Part shown: one piece after another, positions 7,692 to 14,421 of the stretch | Position numbering within the stretch: position 1 is the stretch's first letter | Layout: the number at the start of each line of letters is the position of its first letter | NCBI GenBank assembly: GCA_035269445.1 | Contig: DATFJC010000047.1 | Coordinates: forward strand, 1-20,536 | Direction: 5' to 3' | Source: DATFJC01 sp035269445 | GTDB taxonomy: Bacteria; Patescibacteriota; Patescibacteriia; UBA2591; UBA6264 | DNA length: 20,536 nt | Program-made: the position numbers and the translations under genes | Notes under the pieces: model-generated | Database searches by the model: none | Told to the model about the DNA's origin: nothing | Seen by the model: the letters and a program-made list of their open reading frames with translations, nothing else

Positions 7692-9335
7692 TTATTTAAT
7701 CTCAATTATTGCATTATTTGCTTTATTAAGATGGCTTGTTTCATTTAAAATTAATTGTCTAAATCTTAACCTAGTTAAAGCCTTATTTTCACCAATGGAC
7801 CTAAATTGAAGATAAACTACTTCCCCACCATTATTATTTATTGGATAAGCTGTAGCATAACCTAATAAAATTACCCCCGCTTCTTGAGGATTTTCAATTT
7901 CAATAAGCTCTAAAACGCTCTCGCTTGGGTCAACATTAACCTCCATCATGCCAGTGTCCTCTAAAATGCCCCCTTTAAGGGTGGCACCAATGGGCTCAAT
8001 AACATCTGGATCAAATTCTATTGCAAGGTTAAAAGCTTGTAAATCTTTTAAATTATCCATTGCAATAGGAACAGAAAATTCTTTTTTAAGTTCTGGTTTT
8101 ACGTTTTTAAAATAAATCTCATCTGCATAAATATTTTCCTTATTTCTCGCCTCTTCTTCATTATTATTTTTAACTTGCTGACTAAATTGATTTTTTTGAC
8201 TTTGAATCATTTCTGACAATGTCAGATAAGATTTAGGGGCTAAAATTTCTTTTTCTTTAATATCTTGAGTTAAAATTGAAAAACCTGCCTCAAGTTTAGA
8301 AGAAAAAGAGCTTGTTTCTAATAAGAAGTTTTTAAGCTGAACCTCAAATCCTTTGATAAATTTAGTTTTAGGGTTAACCCAAGCAGAAAAATTTAAATTT
8401 TTAATAATTTTTTTTAAATTTTTACATTGTTCTGGGTCTTCGTTGCAGTTTTGAATAAAATTTTCTTTATTTTCTTGAGCTGTTTCTTTATTTTTAGAAA
8501 AAACACTAGCAATAAATAGGATTAAGTCTTCAGTTTTATTTTCCTTTATAGTATATTCAATCTTTTTTAATTTTTTACCTTGAACAATCTTTGTTTTATG
8601 AGGATCATGAATAGAAAAAAAGTCTTGTTTTTTTACTCCCCTTAAGAATTCAATCAGCTTACTTTCTAAATCAACATCTAATTTGTCCTTAATTCCTTTG
8701 GATTTTAAAACAGAAAAAAATGCCATATTTGAAAAATCTTGATCTTCAGAATTTAATAAAATCCAATCTTCTCCCAGGTCAGCAACTGAAATAAAAGGAA
8801 TGAAATTATTTAAATCAGAGATTTGAGGCTTAATGTAAAACTTATCCCCTATTTTTTTAATTTTTGAACTAAGATTCAAATTTTGTCCAATATCTAGATC
8901 TAAATTAACTATACTTTCTAAATTTTCGGCCATTACATTGCTTTCTCCTTTTATTTTAAAACTAGCCTTTTTAATATTGCCATTAACTGGAATAAAGGAG
9001 GAATTAAAATCTTTCTTTTCTAAATTTATATCATTTAAGTCTATGTTTAGGCTAGTTTCGGTATAATAATTATCACTTTTATTTGTTAAGCCTGGGTTCA
9101 TTTGCCAAGATAAAAACATTGCCTGACCCTTTTCATAATAAAATAAATATCCAAGACCAATAATAACAATAACCATAACAATGGTTAGGATTTTTTTAAA
9201 ATTAAATTTATTTTTATCATTAAGAACAAAGTCCTTAGATAATTTAGATTTTTTATTGCTATCTAATAAGTTTTGATTAACAGTTTTTTTAAGTTTTTCT
9301 TTTTTACTTTCTTTATTAGTATCTTTTTTAAACAT
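7692..9335 (-). CDS. Membrane-anchored protein with C-terminal cohesin-like domain
   Basis: The 547 residues start with about 48 Lys/Ser-rich cytoplasmic residues, then one transmembrane helix (about 49-67), then a large extracytoplasmic part. Residues about 75-400 form a beta-rich Asn/Lys-rich region I do not recognise. Residues about 418-547 look like a cohesin/carbohydrate-binding-type beta sandwich: SVPIAMDNL, FNLAIEFDPDVIEP and GGEVVYLQFRSIG match the strand pattern with the FDP turn. Cohesins bind dockerins on other surface proteins, but no dockerin is in this window. It sits between the VanX-type peptidase (25-base gap) and alr, which suggests a cell-envelope role. The domain call is by eye. 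Confidence 0.65.
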   Translation of the reverse strand: MFKKDTNKESKKEKLKKTVNQNLLDSNKKSKLSKDFVLNDKNKFNFKKILTIVMVIVIIGLGYLFYYEKGQAMFLSWQMNPGLTNKSDNYYTETSLNIDLNDINLEKKDFNSSFIPVNGNIKKASFKIKGESNVMAENLESIVNLDLDIGQNLNLSSKIKKIGDKFYIKPQISDLNNFIPFISVADLGEDWILLNSEDQDFSNMAFFSVLKSKGIKDKLDVDLESKLIEFLRGVKKQDFFSIHDPHKTKIVQGKKLKKIEYTIKENKTEDLILFIASVFSKNKETAQENKENFIQNCNEDPEQCKNLKKIIKNLNFSAWVNPKTKFIKGFEVQLKNFLLETSSFSSKLEAGFSILTQDIKEKEILAPKSYLTLSEMIQSQKNQFSQQVKNNNEEEARNKENIYADEIYFKNVKPELKKEFSVPIAMDNLKDLQAFNLAIEFDPDVIEPIGATLKGGILEDTGMMEVNVDPSESVLELIEIENPQEAGVILLGYATAYPINNNGGEVVYLQFRSIGENKALTRLRFRQLILNETSHLNKANNAIIEIK

Positions 9336-9360
9336 AATTTTTGGTTTTAAATACTATATA

Positions 9361-9909
9361 TTATATTTTTAAATAAATTACCCTTGGGTTCTTAATCCCT
9401 AAAAAATCAAAATGCCACCATTCAAACTGAGATTGTTTAAAGCCTTGCTTTTCCATAACTCTTTTTAATAAATCTCTGTTTTTGATTCTTTCTTCTGATA
9501 AATGTGTATAATCCGCCCCTGCTTTTTTAGAAAAATCATCGAACTCAGTAGGCATTTTAAGACAAGTCCCGTCTTTTTTACAAAGAGTTAGATCCACTGC
9601 TATCCCCTTGGAGTGGTTTGAAACCTTGGGAACAAGATTTTCATCATCAAAAACTTTTCTTAGTTTTTTTTGAATTTCAGGTGACCTATAACAATCCCAC
9701 AATAAAAGTCCTAGGTTTCTTTTTTCTAATTTCTTTTGAACATTTGATAGGGCAATAGCTGCCTTTTTTCTTAAAAGACAAACTGGTTTTTTATATAGCT
9801 TTTTCTTAGTAAAATTATTTTTACCAGCATAACGAAGGTCAAACTTAATATCTTTACTTACGTCTAAGACTTTTACCAAGTTATTAGATTCTAATCTTTT
9901 TTTATTCAT
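9361..9909 (-). CDS. D-alanyl-D-alanine dipeptidase, VanX/DdpX family
   Basis: This is a zinc dipeptidase of 182 residues. Visible ligands and catalytic residues are H99 and D106 in SNHSKGIAVDL (SxHxxGxAxD), E163 and H166 in EWWHFDF, and R75 in the YRS motif that matches the transition-state Arg of VanX. No signal peptide is seen, so it should act in the cytoplasm on D-Ala-D-Ala or similar dipeptides. No vanH or vanA partner is present, so peptidoglycan recycling is more likely than vancomycin resistance. A TATAAT lies 4 bases before the ATG and a second lies 18 bases further up; no Shine-Dalgarno is seen. Confidence 0.88.
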   Translation of the reverse strand: MNKKRLESNNLVKVLDVSKDIKFDLRYAGKNNFTKKKLYKKPVCLLRKKAAIALSNVQKKLEKRNLGLLLWDCYRSPEIQKKLRKVFDDENLVPKVSNHSKGIAVDLTLCKKDGTCLKMPTEFDDFSKKAGADYTHLSEERIKNRDLLKRVMEKQGFKQSQFEWWHFDFLGIKNPRVIYLKI

Positions 9910-9964
9910 AAGAATTATATTTTCATAACTTATTATACAATAAAAACCATTATTTTACAAAAAT

Positions 9965-10004
9965 TATATATAAAAAGAGGAGAAAGTTTTATTTCTCCTC
10001 TTTT
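9965..10004 (-). terminator. Strong rho-independent terminator after the peroxiredoxin gene
   Basis: A perfect 13-bp stem (9973-9985 with 9992-10004, AAAAGAGGAGAAA and its complement), a 6-base loop and a T-rich tail on the minus strand. It separates the peroxiredoxin transcript from the dipeptidase gene. The symmetry allows termination on either strand. Confidence 0.85.
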
Positions 10005-10022
10005 ATAAAAACATTTTAAAAG

Positions 10023-10670
10023 TTAATCATCTAAATCTTTATGACAAAGCCACCAGTCATAACATTTAATTTTTCCATCTTTTTCCTGCTGCCTTCTTTT
10101 CTCTACCTCTTTAATGGTTCCAGCCGGAGGAACAATTACGCGTTCTTTTATTAATTCATTATTAGGCCAATTAGCAGGCATGGCTACCTTGTGCTCATCT
10201 GCCTTTTTTAAAGCTTTAACAATTCTTACAATCTCATCCATATTTCTTCCTAGTTCTTGAGGATAATAAAGAATTGTTCTAATTTGCCCCTTATCATCAA
10301 CCACAAAAACAGCCCTAACAGTATTTGTTCCCTTACCAGGATGAATTAAGCCAAGCCTTTCTGCCACTGTGCCAGTATCTGCAATAATAGGAAATTTAAT
10401 TTCAACATCTAAGTTTTCCTCAATCCATTGTTCCCATTTAATGTGAGCAAATACTTGATCAACGCTAAGGCCAATAAGCTCACAGTTTAAATCTTTAAAT
10501 TCTTGATATCTTTTTTGAAACGCAACAAATTCTGTAGTACAAACTGGTGTAAAATCTGCTGGATGGCTAAAAAGAACAAACCATTTACCAGAAAAATTAT
10601 CTGGTAACTCAATTTTTCCTTGAGTAGTATTAACTGTCATTTTAGGAAACTTATCTCCTAAAAGAGGCAT
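10023..10670 (-). CDS. Peroxiredoxin, archaeal-type Prx6 group
   Basis: Thiol peroxidase reducing H2O2 and organic peroxides in the cytoplasm. From ATG 10670 it is 215 residues. The peroxidatic Cys is C44 in SHPADFTPVCTTEF. Prx6-group signatures are VDQVFAHIKW and the long C-terminal domain (VPPAGT). C203 and C209 near the C-terminus (KCYDWWLC) match the extra cysteines of thermophile/archaeal Prx6 enzymes, which form a second disulfide. The start is chosen because AAAGGAG lies 8 bases upstream and TATAAT lies at 10701-10706, so an in-frame ATG at 10736 would be outside the transcript. A strong terminator follows; probably monocistronic. Confidence 0.93.
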   Translation of the reverse strand: MPLLGDKFPKMTVNTTQGKIELPDNFSGKWFVLFSHPADFTPVCTTEFVAFQKRYQEFKDLNCELIGLSVDQVFAHIKWEQWIEENLDVEIKFPIIADTGTVAERLGLIHPGKGTNTVRAVFVVDDKGQIRTILYYPQELGRNMDEIVRIVKALKKADEHKVAMPANWPNNELIKERVIVPPAGTIKEVEKRRQQEKDGKIKCYDWWLCHKDLDD

Positions 10671-10678
10671 GCTTTTTT

Positions 10679-10706
10679 CTCCTTTATTTTTTTCCATATA
10701 ATTATA
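10679..10706 (-). promoter_or_regulatory. -10 box and Shine-Dalgarno that fix the peroxiredoxin start
   Basis: Minus strand TATAAT at 10701-10706 predicts transcription from about 10694. AAAGGAG at 10679-10685 is placed correctly for ATG 10670. No good -35 hexamer is seen. Confidence 0.55.
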
Positions 10707-10738
10707 AATTAATTTATTAGCTGCAATCTTTCTCATGC

Positions 10739-11140
10739 TTATTTTATTTTTTTCTTTTTTATAAAAAATATCAATAAGCTTAAAAGTGAAACTATTAATC
10801 CAATTAAAATTATTAATAAAATTTTATAATATATTCCATATTTTTGAGAGATAAAACCAGCGCAAATAGGATTGGTAAAAGCCTTCCAATTACGAGCATG
10901 ACACTTAAAGTCTAACTCTACCTCCCTATACCCCTCAGGGCATTGATCACTATTTGGATAAAGTTCCCAGCCCTTTGGCATTTCACATTTTTGACACTCA
11001 TCTCCGGCAAAAAAATAACTACATTCTTTAGTTTCTTTATTTATAATCCTACCCGAATAAGCAGGAGCAGCTTGTACAATAAAAGGAATTAATAAAACAA
11101 GGACAAAGCCAAATATTAAAAACAGTCTTTTTTTATTCAT
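10739..11140 (-). CDS. Exported six-cysteine protein with C-terminal membrane helix
   Basis: I do not recognise this protein. From ATG 11140 it has 133 residues: a signal peptide (MNKKR, hydrophobic core about 6-22, VQA-AP cleavage site about 24/25), an extracytoplasmic domain of about 80 residues with six Cys (40, 49, 52, 67, 80, 93) that could form three disulfides or bind metal, a transmembrane helix (about 105-127) and a Lys-rich cytoplasmic tail. ATG 11140 is preferred over 11197 because it gives a textbook signal peptide, and because a TATAAT lies only 4 bases upstream of it. It lies upstream of the peroxiredoxin gene, which has its own promoter. Confidence 0.6.
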   Translation of the reverse strand: MNKKRLFLIFGFVLVLLIPFIVQAAPAYSGRIINKETKECSYFFAGDECQKCEMPKGWELYPNSDQCPEGYREVELDFKCHARNWKAFTNPICAGFISQKYGIYYKILLIILIGLIVSLLSLLIFFIKKKKIK

Positions 11141-11209
11141 AAAAATTATATTTTTTAATTTAATCTTTATTATAAAACAAAACTTTAATCTAAACAAGAT
11201 AAGCCAAAT

Positions 11210-11236
11210 AAAAAAAGGCCCTTTATGGGCCTTTAA
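11210..11236 (-). terminator. Terminator after the 53-residue orphan gene
   Basis: An 8-bp perfect stem (11214-11221 AAAGGCCC with 11227-11234 GGGCCTTT), 5-base loop and a T run on the minus strand. Confidence 0.85.
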
Positions 11237-11239
11237 TAA

Positions 11240-11401
11240 TTACCTAAACATTGTTAAAAGAGCTAAAAATGCTCTTTTGGATATTTTAATTTCTGATTCT
11301 TCTTTTTTTATGGGCTTAAAAATGATTAAAGCTTCCTCAAATACAACTTCAAAGCCGCGCTTACCAAATATCCTTTGAGTTAAATTTTTGTCAATGTTCA
11401 A
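11240..11401 (-). CDS. 53-residue orphan protein, TTG start
   Basis: Unrecognised small basic protein (MNIDKNLTQRIFGKRGFEVV at the start; Lys-rich middle; ends LLTMFR). The start is the TTG at 11401, 7 bases after a perfect GGAGG. A longer reading to the TTG at 11440 would begin at the -10 box, so it is excluded. The gene has a consensus promoter, a strong ribosome site and a terminator within a span of about 250 bases, so it looks well expressed and independently controlled. The TTG codon may limit translation. No domain is seen. Confidence 0.6.
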   Translation of the reverse strand: MNIDKNLTQRIFGKRGFEVVFEEALIIFKPIKKEESEIKISKRAFLALLTMFR

Positions 11402-11409
11402 TACAATAC

Positions 11410-11459
11410 CTCCTTTTTTATAGTAAGGAGATAATATCAAGTTTTATCCTATTTGTCAA
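11410..11459 (-). promoter_or_regulatory. Consensus promoter with inverted repeat, upstream of the 53-residue gene
   Basis: Minus strand TTGACA at 11454-11459 (inside the last codons of the kinase-like gene), 17-base spacer, TATTAT at 11431-11436. Directly after the -10 box an inverted repeat CTCCTT (11425-11430) / AAGGAG (11410-11415) spans the start site and includes the Shine-Dalgarno. Because the first arm lies before the predicted start of transcription, an operator role is more likely than an RNA hairpin. Confidence 0.6.
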
Positions 11460-12534
11460 CCTCATTATCCTTTTTAACGAACTTTTCTTCTAAATTATTA
11501 ATTATTGATATATCATCCATAAAGGCATTGGAGTCTGGAACTTGTTGAGCCCTGCCAAAGTCTATAATATAAACTTCTTTAACTTTAGGAATTTCTGATT
11601 CTTCACATTCAGATTTATCACACATTTCAAACATTATATTAACCTCATGAAGATCATTGTGATAAATATTATTTTCATTTAATAAATTAATAGTGTTTCT
11701 TAATTTATCTATAATCTCTTTGTCAATTGTAAAATTAATTTCTTTAAGCTTTCTAGTTATCTCGTTTCTATTTTCAATATCAGTGGCGATTTTACTATTA
11801 TTGTCTGCTAAGGGGTGATCTTTTTTTATAGACATAAAATGAGATAAGACCCCAATTAATCTAGATGCTTTAAAATGATACTGAGGATCATCTTGCTCTA
11901 TGTCTTTTGTTTCCTTCCCAGCCGAATCTTTAGAAATGTTATAATGCTCAAGCAACTCCGTTAACATGTAGGAGAATAAATCTCTTCCTTTTATAAAATC
12001 CATTACCATTAAATTAATCTTATCATCTTGAGATAATTTAACGCCCATTTTTAATAATTTATTTTTAACCTCATCATCATTAATTTTAAGGCTTTTTTTA
12101 AGATATATTTCTGGAATCCGAGCAAATTTTTTATCTTTATTTTCTTTTATAGCCTCTTCTACTACTTGATATGCTTTTTCGTGTAATTCAGCTTCTTTAA
12201 AAAAATCAACTGAATTAAATATTTTTAATACCCTAGCTAAACCCTTACCCTTTTTAATGTACTCTAAAATAACTGCCTCCTTACCTTCATCAATCTTTTG
12301 ACTTTTAACTAACATTTTTTCTAAAATACCACTAATAAACTCTTTTTTTAAATTTTCGTCTAATCCCTCACCCTTAAAAGACCTAATTTGGTTCAAAATA
12401 TCAACATAATCAAACTCAAGCTTTCCAGATTCTAGCAATTTATCTATTTCTGGCCAACTTAAATTTGTTATATCTGGTAATTTTTTATCTTCCTTTTTAA
12501 GATCTATAATTTCATTTTTATTAAAATTTTCCAT
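11449..12534 (-). CDS. Protein-kinase-fold protein (unassigned family)
   Basis: The 361-residue protein has the catalytic signatures of the protein-kinase-like fold in order: a candidate ATP-site lysine K104 in RVLKIF, a glutamate-rich helix (E115/E119) as candidate partner, a hinge-like MVMDFIKGRDL (about 177-186), the catalytic loop YHNDLHEVNIM with D294 and N299, and the metal-binding DFG at 325-327 (IIDFGRA). The N-terminal about 80 residues are acidic and unrecognised. No glycine-rich loop is clear. Key residues are intact, so it may be active; it could phosphorylate a protein or a small molecule. No signal peptide or membrane helix. It has its own promoter directly beyond the cassette array and is the last gene before the 53-residue orphan. 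Confidence 0.7.
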   Translation of the reverse strand: MENFNKNEIIDLKKEDKKLPDITNLSWPEIDKLLESGKLEFDYVDILNQIRSFKGEGLDENLKKEFISGILEKMLVKSQKIDEGKEAVILEYIKKGKGLARVLKIFNSVDFFKEAELHEKAYQVVEEAIKENKDKKFARIPEIYLKKSLKINDDEVKNKLLKMGVKLSQDDKINLMVMDFIKGRDLFSYMLTELLEHYNISKDSAGKETKDIEQDDPQYHFKASRLIGVLSHFMSIKKDHPLADNNSKIATDIENRNEITRKLKEINFTIDKEIIDKLRNTINLLNENNIYHNDLHEVNIMFEMCDKSECEESEIPKVKEVYIIDFGRAQQVPDSNAFMDDISIINNLEEKFVKKDNEVDK

Positions 12535-12558
12535 AAATAAAAAATAAGACTAATATAT

Positions 12559-12586
12559 ATTATAATAAAATCCTAGCTCTTTGTAA
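12559..12586 (-). promoter_or_regulatory. Promoter of the kinase-like gene
   Basis: Minus strand TTACAA at 12581-12586, 16-base spacer, TATAAT at 12559-12564. It predicts a leader of about 18 bases before ATG 12534. No Shine-Dalgarno is seen. Confidence 0.5.
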
Positions 12587-12675
12587 TTGGCGGTACCTTT
12601 TGGTTGAAATTCTAACTTTTTTTGAACAGAATCCAGAATAATGAGGTGCGTTTCCGCTTGCCTCCGCTCCGCTAC

Positions 12676-12777
12676 GGCAAACCAAAACAGAAATTTTTTC
12701 ATTACATTTTTTAATTTTTTCTGCCCCCCATTTTTTTCTTTTAATAGGAGATGAAAAATTTTCTGTTTTGGTTTTCT
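12676..12777 (-). repeat. attC-like site 3 (after the HIT gene)
   Basis: Gene-sense (minus) strand: box AGAAAAC (12771-12777) and box GTTTGCC (12676-12682) flank a near-perfect inverted repeat, 12679-12702 against 12751-12774, 23 of 24 positions paired, with a 48-base loop. Total 102 bases. AAC at the end of the first box and GTT at the start of the last match integron attC R'' and R' cores, but the full boxes pair poorly, so this is the weakest of the three. The rest of the gene-free stretch 12535-12858 holds the kinase promoter, a GC-rich patch (12647-12678) and a small AGCG-AAAA-CGCT hairpin near 12791-12802; I see no convincing gene in it. Confidence 0.5.
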
Positions 12778-12845
12778 CTTAATCCGAGAAAAGCGAAAAC
12801 GCTCTATTCTTAATCGCAAAAGGGCAAAAAGGAAGGGGGTTGGGA

Positions 12846-13312
12846 AAAGACGTGTGCGTTATTTTAAAGCATCAACCATCTTATCATAATCTTTTGTCAA
12901 TTCAGGATGTGTTTTCCATTGAACATCCTGACCATCTCCTTTATGACGAGGGGCGATATGAAAATGACAATGAAAAACATCTTGCTGTGCTTCAGCACCA
13001 GAACTATTTAAGATTTGAACATTTTTGATTCCTAATTTTTTTTCATAGAGCTTAACTAATTTACGAACAACCGCAATAACTTCTTTAAGCTCTTTTTCAG
13101 GAATATCAAAAATGTTTGTATAATGCTTTTTTGGAATTATTAAAGTGTGATATCGGTTCATAGGGTGAATGTCCAAAAAAGCGTAAACATGTTCATTTTC
13201 ATAAACTTTCCAAGATTTTGCTTCGCCCCTTACAACTTTACAAAAGATGCAATCTTCCATAATTTTTATTAGATAAGATGATTTAAAAGTTTATTGTTTA
13301 GCGCACGTCTTT
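12846..13312. repeat. Inverted repeat flanking the HIT gene
   Basis: AAAGACGTGTGC (12846-12857) and GCGCACGTCTTT (13301-13312) pair at 11 of 12 positions. They lie 1 base beyond the HIT stop codon and 40 bases before its start codon, inside the predicted cassette ends. Confidence 0.6.
12859..13260 (-). CDS. HIT-family nucleotide hydrolase
   Basis: This 133-residue histidine-triad protein would hydrolyse nucleoside phosphoramidates, dinucleoside polyphosphates or related nucleotides in the cytoplasm. The HIT motif is H97-C-H99-F-H101 (HCHFHIAPR), H99 being the predicted nucleophile. The N-terminal CIFCKVVRGE with C4 and C7 is typical of zinc-binding HIT proteins, as is FLDIHPMNRYHTLIIPKKH. 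The QDVFH stretch precedes the triad. Length is normal for the family. No promoter or strong ribosome site is visible, as expected of a cassette gene. It is the most distal of the three cassette genes from the recombinase. Confidence 0.92.
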   Translation of the reverse strand: MEDCIFCKVVRGEAKSWKVYENEHVYAFLDIHPMNRYHTLIIPKKHYTNIFDIPEKELKEVIAVVRKLVKLYEKKLGIKNVQILNSSGAEAQQDVFHCHFHIAPRHKGDGQDVQWKTHPELTKDYDKMVDALK

Positions 13313-13344
13313 GGAGGGGATTTATCAATTACAATCGCTATTGG

Positions 13345-13440
13345 ATTTAACATAGGGGATAAAAGAGGTTTTCGTAGCGTAGCGGAGAAAATTTGGGAAA
13401 ATTGCGAGCCGAGCAATTTTCCTTTTATCCCTTGTTATGT
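13345..13440 (-). repeat. attC-like site 2 (after the HD gene)
   Basis: The best of the three sites, 96 bases. Gene-sense strand: R'' ACATAAC (13434-13440), then CCCTT-type stem arm 13422-13431, then arm 13356-13365, then R' GTTAAAT (13345-13351), which fits the GTTRRRY core consensus exactly. The stem GGGATAAAAG/CTTTTATCCC is 10 bp perfect, with an unpaired A at 13366 beside it that could be an extrahelical base. Short unpaired spacers separate stem and boxes. The loop carries a second hairpin, 13396-13405 with 13413-13422 (GGAAAATTGC/GCAATTTTCC), in the place of the variable terminal structure. Length and order are those of classical attC sites. Confidence 0.65.
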
Positions 13441-13441
13441 G

Positions 13442-13498
13442 TCCCGAACGAAACGAAGTGTAGTGAGAGCGCAGCGTGGTCGGAGCGAAGCGTAGAAG
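13442..13498. repeat. GC-rich insert with an 11-base direct repeat, between HD gene and its attC
   Basis: These 57 bases are visibly richer in G+C than the surroundings. They contain GAGCGCAGCGT (13467-13477) and GAGCGAAGCGT (13483-13493), a direct repeat matching at 10 of 11 positions. They separate the CACATAAC box from the 15-bp inverted-repeat arm at the HD end, whereas only 3 bases separate the matching parts at the other end of the cassette, so this looks like an insertion or a cassette-specific spacer. Confidence 0.5.
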
Positions 13499-14223
13499 TT
13501 AATTTCCTTTGCCGTTACAGTTCACCATCCCATTCTTTATAGAATTCATCAAGAAACTGTTCCATATATTTATGTCTGTGTTCAGCCATAGATTTTCCAG
13601 TATTTGTATTCATTCTATCTTTAAGTAAAAGAAGTTTTTCATAAAAATGATTGAGTGTTGGAGCATTGCTGTTCTTGTATTCTTCCTTGCTCATATTTAG
13701 ATTTGGTTTGATTTCAGGATTGTAAATCTCTCTACCTTTATGACCACCATAATTAAATGTCCTCGCAACTCCTATTGCCCCCATAGCATCCAATCTATCT
13801 GCATCTTGAATAACATCAAGTTCAGGAGATTTGAATTTTTGAGTGTGTTTACCTCCCTTGAAAGAGATGTTTGAAATTATATTTTCGACATGAATTATAA
13901 CATCTTCTTCAACATTTAAAGAACCCAAAAATTCTCTTGCTTTGCGAGGACCAATTTCTTCATCTCCATCATGAAATTTAGAATCTGCAATATCATGAAG
14001 CAATGCTCCAAGTTCAACTACGAAATTATCAACATCTTCAGTTTGAGCAATATGATTAGATAATTTCCAAACACGAGAAATATGCCACCAATCATGACCG
14101 CCTTCGGCATCAGATAAAACTTCTTTTACGAAATCTATGGTTTTTTGAATTATAGTTTCTTGATCCATATTATGTAAAGATTAGTAGAAATATATAAAGT
14201 TAGCGATAGGCAAAGGAAATTAA
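13499..14223. repeat. Perfect 15-bp inverted repeat flanking the HD gene
   Basis: TTAATTTCCTTTGCC (13499-13513) and GGCAAAGGAAATTAA (14209-14223) are exact inverse complements. The left arm lies 1 base beyond the HD stop codon. With GTTATGTG (13434-13441) and CACATAAC (14227-14234) they form a two-block terminal repeat of the predicted cassette. Confidence 0.85.
13515..14168 (-). CDS. HD-domain phosphohydrolase
   Basis: Metal-dependent phosphohydrolase of 217 residues. The HD metal site is visible as H29 (HDWWHISRVW), H58-D59 (LLHDIADSKF) and D122 (QDADRLDAMG). The family acts on nucleotides or other phosphate esters; the pattern matches the stand-alone HD enzymes common in Bacteroidetes and Firmicutes, whose substrates are mostly undefined. 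A G-G-H at 105-107 and a His-rich C-terminal helix (EHRHKYM) complete the usual length. The gene lies alone between attC-like sites and is bracketed by a perfect 15-bp inverted repeat, consistent with horizontal arrival as a cassette. No ribosome site or promoter is clear. Confidence 0.88.
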   Translation of the reverse strand: MDQETIIQKTIDFVKEVLSDAEGGHDWWHISRVWKLSNHIAQTEDVDNFVVELGALLHDIADSKFHDGDEEIGPRKAREFLGSLNVEEDVIIHVENIISNISFKGGKHTQKFKSPELDVIQDADRLDAMGAIGVARTFNYGGHKGREIYNPEIKPNLNMSKEEYKNSNAPTLNHFYEKLLLLKDRMNTNTGKSMAEHRHKYMEQFLDEFYKEWDGEL

Positions 14224-14227
14224 TTAC

Positions 14228-14421
14228 ACATAACGTATCGGAGTAAACGAAGTTCGTTTTCCGACTTTAATTGATTAACCTTAATATTTTTACTGAACAA
14301 TATTTAATGCGCTAATCTCGACAATGGCACAGACTAAGGAAAACGAATTTGGGTGAAGAAATTTTGCATACCTTGAAATATAATAGCGCAAAATCTCTGA
14401 ACCGTTTACTCCGTGTTATAC
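14228..14421 (-). repeat. attC-like site 1 (after the NUDIX gene), unusually long
   Basis: Gene-sense strand: R'' GTATAAC (14415-14421, including the NUDIX stop codon), stem arm CGGAGTAAACG (14403-14413), and on the far side arm CGTTTACTCCG (14239-14249) and R' GTTATGT (14228-14234). The stem is 11 bp perfect and resumes with GTTC/GAAC (14252-14255 with 14399-14402) after an AA bulge. The loop holds two further arm pairs: 14253-14262 with 14338-14347 (10 bp, TTCGTTTTCC) and 14308-14314 with 14384-14390 (7 bp). At 194 bases it is longer than typical attC sites (about 57-141). Confidence 0.6.

Noticed and set aside
10671..10736. Upstream ATG adding 22 residues to the peroxiredoxin
   Set aside because: The -10 box lies inside this stretch and AAAGGAG points to ATG 10670.
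11410..11430. Hairpin hiding the Shine-Dalgarno of the 53-residue gene as an RNA switch
   Set aside because: The first arm lies before the predicted start of transcription, so it should not be in the RNA; kept only as a possible operator.
11402..11440. Longer form of the 53-residue protein from TTG 11440
   Set aside because: It would start within the -35/-10 spacer, upstream of the predicted transcript.
12550..12819. Minus-strand reading frame of 89 codons between kinase and HIT genes
   Set aside because: It runs through the 24-bp inverted repeat and the GC-rich patch and has no ribosome site or recognisable domain. The structured DNA explains the stretch better.
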